From: an uncultured Lachnospiraceae bacterium | Lineage (GTDB): Bacteria > Bacillota > Clostridia > Lachnospirales > Lachnospiraceae | Length of the DNA: 33,741 bases | Assembly: GCA_946536155.1 (NCBI GenBank) | Contig: CAMNEB010000010.1 | Span: forward strand, 1 to 33,741 | Reading direction: 5' to 3' | Part shown: positions 17,062-25,760 of the stretch, one piece after another | Numbering within the stretch: position 1 is the stretch's first letter | How the letters are laid out: every line of letters starts with the position of its first letter | Program-made: the position numbers and the translations under genes | Notes under the pieces: model-generated | Told to the model about the DNA's origin: nothing | What the model saw: only the letters and a program-made list of their open reading frames with translations | The model's database searches: none

Positions 17062-18450
17062 ATGGAAGTCGATGTAATGAAGAAAGTACCGGTAAGAGAG
17101 CAGGAGCCTCTTGTAAGAGCCGGAAATTTTGAAGAAGTCTGCTATGGATACAATCTTGAAGAGGCTATGGCCGAGGCTTCAAGATGCCTTAACTGCAAGA
17201 ATGCACAGTGTATGAAGGGATGCCCCGTATCCATTGATATCCCCGGATTCATCGAGCAGATCAAGCTCGGAAATATTGAAGAAGCATATCACATCATCTC
17301 TAAGAGCTCAGCACTTCCCGCTGTCTGCGGAAGAGTATGTCCCCAGGAGACACAGTGCGAAGGCAAGTGTATCAGGGGTATCAAGGGCGAAGCCGTATCC
17401 ATCGGAAAGCTCGAGAGATTTGTTGCCGACTATGCTATGGAGCACGGCCTTACACCCAAGAAGGAAGCTCCCGACAACGGCATCAAGGTAGCCGTCATCG
17501 GTTCCGGCCCCAGCGGACTTACCTGCGCGGGAGATCTTGCAAAGCTCGGATATGATGTCACCATCTTTGAGGCACTTCACCAGGCGGGAGGAGTTCTGGT
17601 ATACGGTATTCCCGAATTCAGACTTCCCAAGGAGAGAGTCGTTGCCAAAGAGATCGAGAATGTCAAGGCACTCGGCGTTAAGATCGAGACCAATGTTGTG
17701 GTCGGACGCAGCGTGACCATCGACGATCTTCTTGAGAAGGAAGGCTTCAGAGCCGTATTTATCGGTTCCGGTGCCGGACTTCCCAGATTTATGAACATTC
17801 CCGGAGAGACTCTCAACGGAGTATTCTCTGCTAACGAGTATCTTACCCGCAGCAATCTCATGAAGTCCTTCAGGGAAGAGTCACCCACTCCCATCATGAA
17901 GAGCAGGAAGGTCGCTGTCGTAGGCGGCGGAAACGTTGCTATGGATGCCGCAAGAACCGCACTCAGACTCGGCGCTGAGGTTCATATCGTATACAGACGC
18001 GGTGAGGAAGAGCTCCCCGCAAGAGTTGAGGAAGTACATCATGCAAAAGAGGAGGGCATTATCTTTGATCTCCTCACCAATCCCGTAGAGATCCTCGGAG
18101 ACGAAAAGGGATGGGTAAAGGGCATCAGATGCGTCAGGATGGAACTCGGTGAGCCCGATGAATCCGGAAGAAGAAGCCCTCAGCCTGTTGCAGGCTCTGA
18201 ATTTGACATCGATGTCGATACCGTCATCATGTCCCTCGGAACCTCACCCAATCCTCTTATCTCAATGACCACCAAGGGACTTGAAGTCAATAAGAGAAAG
18301 TGTATCGTTGCCGAAGAGAATACCGGAAAGACCACCAGAGAAGGCGTTTATGCCGGAGGTGATGCAGTTACCGGCGCAGCTACCGTTATCCTTGCAATGG
18401 GTGCCGGCAAAGAAGCAGCAAAGGCTATCGATGAATTCATAAAGGGCTGA
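17062..18450 (+). CDS. NADPH-dependent glutamate synthase small-subunit-like / NfnB-like flavoprotein (gltA annotation common)
   Basis: Cys motifs CLNCKNAQCMKGCPVSIDIPGF and CGRVCPQETQCEGKC, VAVIGSGPSGLTCAGDLAKLGYDVTIFEA, VAVVGGGNVAMDAARTALRLG; strong SD AAGGAGAT upstream. Confidence 0.95.
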   Translation: MEVDVMKKVPVREQEPLVRAGNFEEVCYGYNLEEAMAEASRCLNCKNAQCMKGCPVSIDIPGFIEQIKLGNIEEAYHIISKSSALPAVCGRVCPQETQCEGKCIRGIKGEAVSIGKLERFVADYAMEHGLTPKKEAPDNGIKVAVIGSGPSGLTCAGDLAKLGYDVTIFEALHQAGGVLVYGIPEFRLPKERVVAKEIENVKALGVKIETNVVVGRSVTIDDLLEKEGFRAVFIGSGAGLPRFMNIPGETLNGVFSANEYLTRSNLMKSFREESPTPIMKSRKVAVVGGGNVAMDAARTALRLGAEVHIVYRRGEEELPARVEEVHHAKEEGIIFDLLTNPVEILGDEKGWVKGIRCVRMELGEPDESGRRSPQPVAGSEFDIDVDTVIMSLGTSPNPLISMTTKGLEVNKRKCIVAEENTGKTTREGVYAGGDAVTGAATVILAMGAGKEAAKAIDEFIKG

Positions 18451-18453
18451 TAT

Positions 18454-18987
18454 ATGTCTGATAATGAGACCTTGCAGGATGATATCACCCCCGCGGGTGC
18501 TCCGTATGTAAAAAATGCCGATAGAGCCACCGATTACAGGTCAACAGGACTCCTGCTGACCGTATTCGGCGGAGCCGGCATCATATTTGTCATCCTGACG
18601 TTTCTGGGTGTTATACCCGGATTTTTCGGAAATCCATATCTGACCTACGGAGTGCTGTTTGCCATATTTGTGCTTTTTTTCGTAATGGGCATCATATCCG
18701 TAAGGAGTGCGGGGATATTTGAGAAAAGATCGAAGTCCGACAATTCCCTCGAACTTCGCATACTTGATTATGTCAGCAGTGAGCTTACACCCGAAGGACT
18801 CGACAGAGAATCGGATGTAAGAGAAGGCGACGGTCCCGAGGTGATGTTTTTCAAGAGGACCGAGTGTCTTAAGACCCTTATCGTAAATAAGTTCATCAAC
18901 ATCGATCCCGAATTTCTCGATAATCTGATCGATGAGAAGCTTTATGACCTTATCTACGGCGAAAAAGATCTTACGGAGCAGGGATGA
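18454..18987 (+). CDS. Small membrane protein of unknown function (two TM helices plus soluble C-terminal domain)
   Basis: 177 aa; two hydrophobic segments (LLLTVFGGAGIIFVILTFLGVI, LTYGVLFAIFVLFFVMGIIS); stop overlaps rlmH start (ATGA). Confidence 0.72.
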   Translation: MSDNETLQDDITPAGAPYVKNADRATDYRSTGLLLTVFGGAGIIFVILTFLGVIPGFFGNPYLTYGVLFAIFVLFFVMGIISVRSAGIFEKRSKSDNSLELRILDYVSSELTPEGLDRESDVREGDGPEVMFFKRTECLKTLIVNKFINIDPEFLDNLIDEKLYDLIYGEKDLTEQG

Positions 18988-19457
18988 ATATAACTGTCAT
19001 CTGTGTCGGCAAGATAAAAGAGAAATTTTACAGAGATGCGGTCTCTGAGTATTCAAAGAGACTTTCGGGTTATTGCACTTTTAAAGTGATCGAAGTTGCC
19101 GATGAAGCGGACCAGCTTTCGGGAGCTTCCGAAGGTGCGGCGATAGCCAGAGAGGGCGAGAGGATACTTAAGCAGATAAGACCCGGAATGCATGTCATTA
19201 CTCTTGAGATAAAGGGCAAAAAGACCGATTCTGTCGGTTTTTCCGAGATGCTGTCCGGACTTTTTGTATCCGGGAAAAGCGATATAGCTTTTGTTATCGG
19301 CGGATCCTGCGGTCTTTCTTCCGCGGTTTCCGAAAGAGCCGATCAAAAGCTCAGTTTTTCGGATATGACTTTTCCCCACCAGCTCATGAGAGTGATCTTA
19401 TCCGAACAGCTCTATCGCGCGTTCAGGATCATGCATGGGGAACCGTATCACAAATGA
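18984..19457 (+). CDS. rlmH: 23S rRNA (pseudouridine1915-N3)-methyltransferase RlmH
   Basis: MNITVICVGKIKEKFYRDAVSEYSKRLSGY...FVIGGSCGLSSAVSERADQKLSFSDMTFPHQLMRVILSEQLYRAFRIMHGEPYHK: canonical. Confidence 0.97.
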   Translation: MNITVICVGKIKEKFYRDAVSEYSKRLSGYCTFKVIEVADEADQLSGASEGAAIAREGERILKQIRPGMHVITLEIKGKKTDSVGFSEMLSGLFVSGKSDIAFVIGGSCGLSSAVSERADQKLSFSDMTFPHQLMRVILSEQLYRAFRIMHGEPYHK

Positions 19458-19488
19458 CCATTTTTCAGACTGTTAAGGGATGCTCTTT

Positions 19489-20121
19489 ATGAGAAAAAAA
19501 GAACTGGCTCTTCTGGTCATAGATAAGCTCAAAAAAGAATATCCTGACTCTGTGTGCACTCTGGACACAGCAAGTGCCTGGCAGCTCCTTGTGAGCGTAA
19601 GGCTTGCCGCACAGTGCACCGACAAAAGAGTAAATGAGACCGTTCCTGCTCTTTTTAAAAAGTTTGACTCCCCCGCAAAGCTTGCTGCGGCCGATGTCTC
19701 TGAGATAGAGGAGATCGTCCGTCCCTGCGGGTTATACAAGACAAAGGCCAGGGATATTAAGCTCTGCATGAAAAAGCTCTGCGAGGATTTTGACGGAGTT
19801 GTTCCTGATACCATGGAGGAGCTCCTGACACTGCCGGGAGTCGGGAGGAAAAGTGCCAATCTGATCCTCGGTGATATATTCGGCAGAGAATCATATGTAT
19901 GTGATACGCATTGCATCAGACTTTCCGGAAGGATAGGTTTATCCGACGGATCGAAGGATCCTTATCAGGTTGAGATGCAGCTGAGGAAGATTGTTCCTCC
20001 GGAGGAATCGGGAGGGCTCTGCCACAGGCTCGTAGACCACGGAAGAGCTGTATGCAAAGCCGGAAGACCGATGTGCGATTCCTGCGTTCTTTCGGATATC
20101 TGCAAAAAGAAAAATGTTTAA
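19489..20121 (+). CDS. nth: Endonuclease III (4Fe-4S DNA glycosylase/AP lyase)
   Basis: HhH motif LPGVGRKSANLILG with catalytic Lys, CDTHCIRLSGRIG, C-terminal C-X6-C-X2-C-X5-C cluster. ATG at 19489 has SD AAGGG (19475-19479); the ORF-track ATG at 19480 abuts that SD. Confidence 0.94.
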   Translation: MRKKELALLVIDKLKKEYPDSVCTLDTASAWQLLVSVRLAAQCTDKRVNETVPALFKKFDSPAKLAAADVSEIEEIVRPCGLYKTKARDIKLCMKKLCEDFDGVVPDTMEELLTLPGVGRKSANLILGDIFGRESYVCDTHCIRLSGRIGLSDGSKDPYQVEMQLRKIVPPEESGGLCHRLVDHGRAVCKAGRPMCDSCVLSDICKKKNV

Positions 20122-20141
20122 ATGCGAAAGGAGATCTTTGT

Positions 20142-21446
20142 ATGAGAATGGTGGACATTATTATCTCAAAAAGGAACGGAAATGAGCTCACCGATGAAGA
20201 GATCTCTTTTTTTGTGAACGGATATACAAAGGGTGAGATCCCGGATTATCAGGTATCTGCCCTTATGATGGCTATATATTTTAACGGTATGAACGAAAGG
20301 GAGACCCTTACCCTTACAAGGGTGATGGCGGATTCCGGAGATCATCTGGATCTGTCCGCCATAGAAGGCATCAAGGTTGACAAGCACTCAACCGGAGGCG
20401 TCGGTGACAAGACTTCGCTTGCGCTTACTCCCATAGTGGCAGCCTGCGGTGTTCCCATCGCCAAGATGAGCGGAAGAGGACTCGGACATACCGGCGGGAC
20501 TATTGACAAGCTTGAAAGCTTTAACGGCTTCAATGTGTCCATCACAACGGACAGATTCATAGATAACGTAAATAAGATCGGAGTCTCAATAATGGGACAG
20601 ACCGCGGACCTTGCACCCGCAGACAAAAAGCTCTATGCGCTGAGGGATGTTACGGGAACCGTGGAGAATATGTCTCTTATCGCAAGCTCCATCATGAGCA
20701 AGAAGCTCGCTGCCGGCGCAGATGCCATAGTCCTCGATGTGAAGACCGGAAGCGGTGCTTTCATGAAGACTCTTGAAGATTCGAGAGCCCTTGCGGAGGA
20801 AATGGTAAGGATCGGTAACGGTGCCGGAAGAAAGACCGTCGCAGTCATCAGCGATATGGACCAGCCTCTCGGAAATGCCGTGGGCAATGCGATAGAGGTC
20901 CGTGAGGCCATAGATACCCTCAGGGGGGCGGGGCCTGAAGATTTCACCGCTCTTGTCTATAAACTCGCATCTCTTATGATCGTTCTCGGAGGAAAGGCAA
21001 AAGACGAAGAGGAAGCTCTCGGTATGGTGAAGGATGTGGTCCGCAGCGGCAGAGCGCTTGAGAAACTTGCGGATTTCGTAGCGGCGCAGGGCGGAGATTC
21101 CGATCAGGTCTATTATCCCGACAGACTTGTCGTATCGGATAAGTCAGTCACCGTAAAGGCAGGTTCGGACGGATATGTTGAGAAGATAATCTGTGATGAG
21201 GTCGGAGTTTCCTGCATGATGCTCGGAGGCGGAAGAGCATCCAAGGAAGATGCCATTGATCTGAGTGTGGGGATACGTCTCCTGAAAAAAAGAGGGGATG
21301 AGGTCAGAAAGGGTGACGATCTTGCGGTCATCTACTACAATGATGAGACACGTTTCGGGGAGTCATGCGAAAAACTCAGGAATGCCTATATGATCTCTGA
21401 TGTCAGGCCTTCCGATTCGCCCCTCATAAAAGAAATAATCAAATAA
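20142..21446 (+). CDS. Pyrimidine-nucleoside (thymidine) phosphorylase
   Basis: MRMVDIIISKRNGNELTDEEISFFVNGYTKGEIPDYQVSALMMAIYFNGM...KVDKHSTGGVGDKTSL...MSGRGLGHTGGTIDKLESFNGF. Start corrected to ATG 20142 with SD AAAGGAGAT; the ORF track start at 20052 would overlap nth by 70 bp. Confidence 0.95.
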   Translation: MRMVDIIISKRNGNELTDEEISFFVNGYTKGEIPDYQVSALMMAIYFNGMNERETLTLTRVMADSGDHLDLSAIEGIKVDKHSTGGVGDKTSLALTPIVAACGVPIAKMSGRGLGHTGGTIDKLESFNGFNVSITTDRFIDNVNKIGVSIMGQTADLAPADKKLYALRDVTGTVENMSLIASSIMSKKLAAGADAIVLDVKTGSGAFMKTLEDSRALAEEMVRIGNGAGRKTVAVISDMDQPLGNAVGNAIEVREAIDTLRGAGPEDFTALVYKLASLMIVLGGKAKDEEEALGMVKDVVRSGRALEKLADFVAAQGGDSDQVYYPDRLVVSDKSVTVKAGSDGYVEKIICDEVGVSCMMLGGGRASKEDAIDLSVGIRLLKKRGDEVRKGDDLAVIYYNDETRFGESCEKLRNAYMISDVRPSDSPLIKEIIK

Positions 21447-21456
21447 GGATCCCGGT

Positions 21457-22437
21457 ATGGAAGAAATCTCACTTAAAGCGGAGCTTACAGACGAAGAGAT
21501 GAGAAGCATCTTCGGAATGAGGGATGCGTATATCAAAAAAGTAGAATCTTCGATGAATGTCAGAGTCGTATCCAGAAACGGCTTTCTGATCGTAACAGGT
21601 AATGAGGAAAATGCCGCAAAGGCAATGTCGGTGATAATGGATCTTAAAAAATTTTCGGGACAGGGAAATGAAATAGAGGAACAGAGCGTCAATTATGCCA
21701 TCGATATGGCTGATGAGGACCGCGAAGGTGCCCTCGGCGATGCCGCCGGGGATATAATCTGCCATACCGTTCAGGGAAAGCCCGTAAGACCCAAGACACT
21801 CGGCCAGAAAGCCTATGTTGATGCCATTAAGGGAAAGCTTATTACCTTCGGAGTGGGTCCTGCCGGAACGGGCAAGACTTATCTTGCCATGGCCATGGCG
21901 GTCACCGCTTTCAAAAATGAAGATGTTTCAAGGATCATCCTTACGAGACCCGCGATTGAAGCGGGAGAGAAACTGGGCTTTTTGCCCGGAGATCTTCAGA
22001 GCAAGGTGGATCCCTATTTAAGACCCCTTTATGATGCGCTCTTCCAGATAATGGGACCGGAGAAATTCGCCCTCAATATGGAAAAGGGTCTTATCGAAGT
22101 GGCACCCCTTGCGTATATGAGAGGCCGTACTCTGGATAATGCCTTCATCATCCTCGATGAAGCGCAGAATACCACGCCGGCACAGATGAAGATGTTCCTG
22201 ACCAGGATCGGTTTCGGTTCAAAAGTCGTTATCACGGGAGATGCTACCCAGAAGGATCTTTCTCCCGGTACGGTATCGGGCCTTGATGTTGCGACGAGAG
22301 TCCTTAAGGGAATGGATGAGATAGCATTCTGTTATCTTACAGGCAAGGACGTTGTCAGACATCCTCTCGTACAGAAGATCGTTAAGAGATATGAAGATTA
22401 CGAAAACAAGCGCAGAAACGACAAAAAGAGCAGGTAA
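21457..22437 (+). CDS. phoH: PhoH family ATPase
   Basis: FGVGPAGTGKTYLAMAMAV, RPAIEAGEKLGFLPGDLQSKVDPYLRPLYDAL, FIILDEAQNTTPAQMKMFLTRIGFGSK, VITGDATQKDL. Confidence 0.96.
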   Translation: MEEISLKAELTDEEMRSIFGMRDAYIKKVESSMNVRVVSRNGFLIVTGNEENAAKAMSVIMDLKKFSGQGNEIEEQSVNYAIDMADEDREGALGDAAGDIICHTVQGKPVRPKTLGQKAYVDAIKGKLITFGVGPAGTGKTYLAMAMAVTAFKNEDVSRIILTRPAIEAGEKLGFLPGDLQSKVDPYLRPLYDALFQIMGPEKFALNMEKGLIEVAPLAYMRGRTLDNAFIILDEAQNTTPAQMKMFLTRIGFGSKVVITGDATQKDLSPGTVSGLDVATRVLKGMDEIAFCYLTGKDVVRHPLVQKIVKRYEDYENKRRNDKKSR

Positions 22438-22442
22438 GACTG

Positions 22443-22949
22443 ATGACTTTTTTTATCGAAAATGAAAATGATACGGATTTTGGTTTCGATGAATCCGAAC
22501 TGATAAAGGCTGTATGCCTTAAGGCCTTTTCCTCGGAAGGGGCACCTGTGGATTCATCAAGCGTAAATGTCCTCATTACGGATTCAGAGACCGTAAGGGA
22601 AATGAACAGCGGATTCAGGGGTATCGATTCCACCACGGATGTTCTTTCTTTTCCGAACCTTGATTTTGAGACCCCTTCGGATTTTGACATTCCGGATGAA
22701 AGAAAAGCCGATTATACAGATCCCGAAACGGGTGAGCTGCTGATGGGGGACATAATCTTAAATGCGGACAGAGTCTTTTCACAGGCTGAGGAGTACGGAC
22801 ATTCCGTAAAAAGAGAGCTCGCTTTCCTGACGGCTCACAGCTGCCTTCATCTCTGCGGATACGATCATATGACTCCGGAAGAAGAAAAGGTCATGATCTC
22901 TAAACAGGAAGCCATTCTTAACGAATTGGGAATCACCAGGGGTAACTGA
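22443..22949 (+). CDS. ybeY: rRNA maturation RNase YbeY
   Basis: STTDVLSFP, LLMGDIILNADRV, and zinc motif HSCLHLCGYDHMTPEEEKVM; directly follows phoH as is usual. Confidence 0.95.
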   Translation: MTFFIENENDTDFGFDESELIKAVCLKAFSSEGAPVDSSSVNVLITDSETVREMNSGFRGIDSTTDVLSFPNLDFETPSDFDIPDERKADYTDPETGELLMGDIILNADRVFSQAEEYGHSVKRELAFLTAHSCLHLCGYDHMTPEEEKVMISKQEAILNELGITRGN

Positions 22950-24523
22950 TGAAGAATTATATATACAGAAAAAAAACAGAATCCATCGCTCTTCTGATCT
23001 CACTGTTTTCCGTATTTTTTTACAGGATGTTCCTGAGCGATACCGGAATGGGGTATGCCGCTCCGGCATATCTTGTCTGTGCGTTTTTATGGATGCTGCT
23101 TGGAGAAGGTCTCTCCGAGATCGTTTCCAAGATGATAAGGGCAAGGCTTGCCAAGGGACAGAAGACCAATGCACTTAACATAGTCTCTGTCATGATGATG
23201 AACCAGTTCCTAGGAGGAGTGATCGGTTCCGTGCTCTGCGGATTTATGACCTTTTACCTTATGCAGGGGCCCTTCGGACTTCCCAAGGGAAGGTTTCTCG
23301 GCTTTTACTTAAGCGTCTTCTTCTTTTTCAGGATGATAAACGAATATCTTACGGGATATGCCCTTTCTTCATCCGGAGAAAAGGCAGTCTGCATCGCCTC
23401 CGTATCAAGACAGCTCTTCAGGATAGTGCTCGGTTTCATTCTGATGTCCAAAATGGCCGCTAAGGGCGAGACCGCAGGACATCTTCTGATGGATGCCGAT
23501 ATGAAATACATCTATTCCGCATATGGTCTGTTCATTGGATTTTGCATAGCGGAGTTTCTGGTATTTGCATTTTTATTTATAGTAAGGCTGGGGCTTAAGC
23601 TAAAGTCTAACGGCAATTACGAATCCTTTGCCAACAAGGATCATGCTCCCGAGATCTTCCTGAACATCTGGAAGAAGAGACTGGGAGAGATCGTTCACGG
23701 ATTATCATTTAGCCTTTTCCTCATTGCATGGATATGCACGGTATCCGATCCCGTCAGCATAGGAATAGCATTCAGCGCAATATTCATTCCCTTTGCCATT
23801 GCGAGCGGGTTTGCAGTGCTCTTCGGAACCGCTTCGACAGCTAACTGGGCGCAGAGCGTCAGAAAAAATGAAAAGGGTAACGCAAGGGCATATTATGACT
23901 TCGGAACCCATATCGCCATCATCGCAGCGGTTTTTGTCACCTCGTTTTTTGCATCGGTTTCTAAGCCTTTCCTCAGGACCGTCGTTCCCGAGCATGTTTC
24001 GGAAGTTACCACGGCTCTGATCCTCACCGCAGTCGCTTCTGTATTTTATGCGGTGGCTCTTTTTACGGACAGGATCTGTGCCATGAGGGATGACCGTATC
24101 AGCAGGATGATCGCCGATGCCGTAGCCGCGCTTTTTGCTTTTCTGAGTGTAAGGATAACCGCGGGCTCCGATAAAGGCGTGTATTTTACCCTTACGGTCT
24201 CCGTTATCGTCTATTGCCTGGCATCGATGATCGTATGGTGCGTCATCGCATATTTCAGGCTGAGCATGTTCTTCGATCCCCTCAGGAATATACTGATACC
24301 CGTAGTATCCGGTGCCGTTACCGCCATAATACTTCTCATCATGACCAACGCTGCGGCGCCTCATCTCGGGAATCTCTTCACCATACTGATCTGTATCCCC
24401 ATAGGTCTTATCATCTATCATTCGGTGCTCCTTCTTCTGAGAAACTATACGGAGCAGGAATTAAAGCTCATGCCTTTGGGCGGCGCTCTTTACAGCCTCG
24501 GACAGATACTCAAGGTGATGTGA
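22949..24523 (+). CDS. Polytopic membrane protein, possibly MOP-superfamily flippase-like (MATE/Wzx/MurJ-type)
   Basis: 524 aa with about 12-14 hydrophobic helices arranged like MOP flippases; start overlaps ybeY stop. Confidence 0.6.
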   Translation: MKNYIYRKKTESIALLISLFSVFFYRMFLSDTGMGYAAPAYLVCAFLWMLLGEGLSEIVSKMIRARLAKGQKTNALNIVSVMMMNQFLGGVIGSVLCGFMTFYLMQGPFGLPKGRFLGFYLSVFFFFRMINEYLTGYALSSSGEKAVCIASVSRQLFRIVLGFILMSKMAAKGETAGHLLMDADMKYIYSAYGLFIGFCIAEFLVFAFLFIVRLGLKLKSNGNYESFANKDHAPEIFLNIWKKRLGEIVHGLSFSLFLIAWICTVSDPVSIGIAFSAIFIPFAIASGFAVLFGTASTANWAQSVRKNEKGNARAYYDFGTHIAIIAAVFVTSFFASVSKPFLRTVVPEHVSEVTTALILTAVASVFYAVALFTDRICAMRDDRISRMIADAVAALFAFLSVRITAGSDKGVYFTLTVSVIVYCLASMIVWCVIAYFRLSMFFDPLRNILIPVVSGAVTAIILLIMTNAAAPHLGNLFTILICIPIGLIIYHSVLLLLRNYTEQELKLMPLGGALYSLGQILKVM

Positions 24524-24524
24524 T

Positions 24525-25760
24525 ATGAAGCTTGCTGTTATAGGATGCGGAATGTCGGGAATGGCTGCCGTGATATCGGCGGTCACAAACGGCGCAGATC
24601 CCCGCAGCATAACCATATATGAATCTTTAGGCAGGGCGGGAAGAAAGATCCTTGCCACAGGAAATGGAAGATGCAATCTCGGAAACGAGTTTACGGATAA
24701 GAACTGTTTTTACGTCTCCAAGGAAGGCGGAGATGAGTTTTTGTCCGGGATTCTTTCTTCTTACAATGTTCAGGATCTAAAAGAGTTCTATTCTTCGCTG
24801 GGCATCATCACTGTTTCAAAAAACGGATATCTCTATCCCAGGTCCCTTCAGGCAGGTGCGGTTCTTTCCGCACTTCTGGACAGGGTTGTTTCTTACGGCA
24901 TAAGGATAGAGTATGAAAAGACAGTTCAGAGCATAACCCCGGACAGGGATTCTTTTATCGTAAAGACAGGTGCCGCAGAAGAGAGATACGATCTTGTTAT
25001 AGTTTCTTCCGGATTCGGGTCCGGCGGTTTCGATGTTCCCTCACCTCACCTTGCGGAGCTGTTTAAGGAACAACATATCAGCTTCAGAAAGCCGCTTCCC
25101 GCACTCTGTCCGCTGAAGGTCAGAGAGGATATCAAAAAACTGGCGGGAGTCAGGGCTGCCGGAAGGGTGAGCGTATTTGTAAACGGAAACAGTCAGGGAA
25201 GCGATGAAGGCGAGATCCAGTTTACAAAAGATAATGTATCCGGAATACCCGTTTTTCAGATATCAAGGACAGCTTCGATCGCTCTTTCCGAGGGCAGAGA
25301 GGTAAAGCTGGTCCTTAACATGATGCCGGAAGTGAATTCTTATGAGCTGAAGGGTATCCTGTCATCCGTTACCGGATGCGATCCCGGAAAGAGCATACTT
25401 TCCGCCATGTGCGGATTTTTGAATAAAGCACTTTCAGCTTATATTCTGAGCAGATGCGCTATAGCTCCGGAAACGCCCTGCGGCTCTTTAAAGGGCAGGG
25501 ATAAAGATGCCATTCTGCGTAACATAACGGAACTTGGATTTACCGTAAAAGCTTCGGAGGATAAGAACAGGGCACAGACCATGGCAGGCGGCGTCGCACC
25601 CTCAGAGCTTGATATGTGCGAGCTTAAAAAGATACCGGGAATGTTTGTGACCGGAGAACTCATAGATGCCGACGGAAAGTGCGGCGGCTACAATCTCTAC
25701 CTTGCCTGGGCAACGGGACTTATGGCCGGCAAAAAGGCTGCGGGATATTATAAAAAATGA
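24525..25760 (+). CDS. BaiN/RdsA (HI0933-like) family NAD(P)/FAD-dependent oxidoreductase
   Basis: MKLAVIGCGMSGMAAVISAV, GRKILATGNGRCNLGN, ...GGVAPSELDMCELKKIPGMFVTGELIDADGKCGGYNLYLAWATGLMAG: family hallmark. Confidence 0.94.
   Translation: MKLAVIGCGMSGMAAVISAVTNGADPRSITIYESLGRAGRKILATGNGRCNLGNEFTDKNCFYVSKEGGDEFLSGILSSYNVQDLKEFYSSLGIITVSKNGYLYPRSLQAGAVLSALLDRVVSYGIRIEYEKTVQSITPDRDSFIVKTGAAEERYDLVIVSSGFGSGGFDVPSPHLAELFKEQHISFRKPLPALCPLKVREDIKKLAGVRAAGRVSVFVNGNSQGSDEGEIQFTKDNVSGIPVFQISRTASIALSEGREVKLVLNMMPEVNSYELKGILSSVTGCDPGKSILSAMCGFLNKALSAYILSRCAIAPETPCGSLKGRDKDAILRNITELGFTVKASEDKNRAQTMAGGVAPSELDMCELKKIPGMFVTGELIDADGKCGGYNLYLAWATGLMAGKKAAGYYKK

Noticed and set aside
23705-24421. 238-aa minus-strand ORF opposite the flippase-like gene
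   Set aside because: Composition (G/D/Y/R rich) is the antisense image of a hydrophobic protein; no start-site or domain support.
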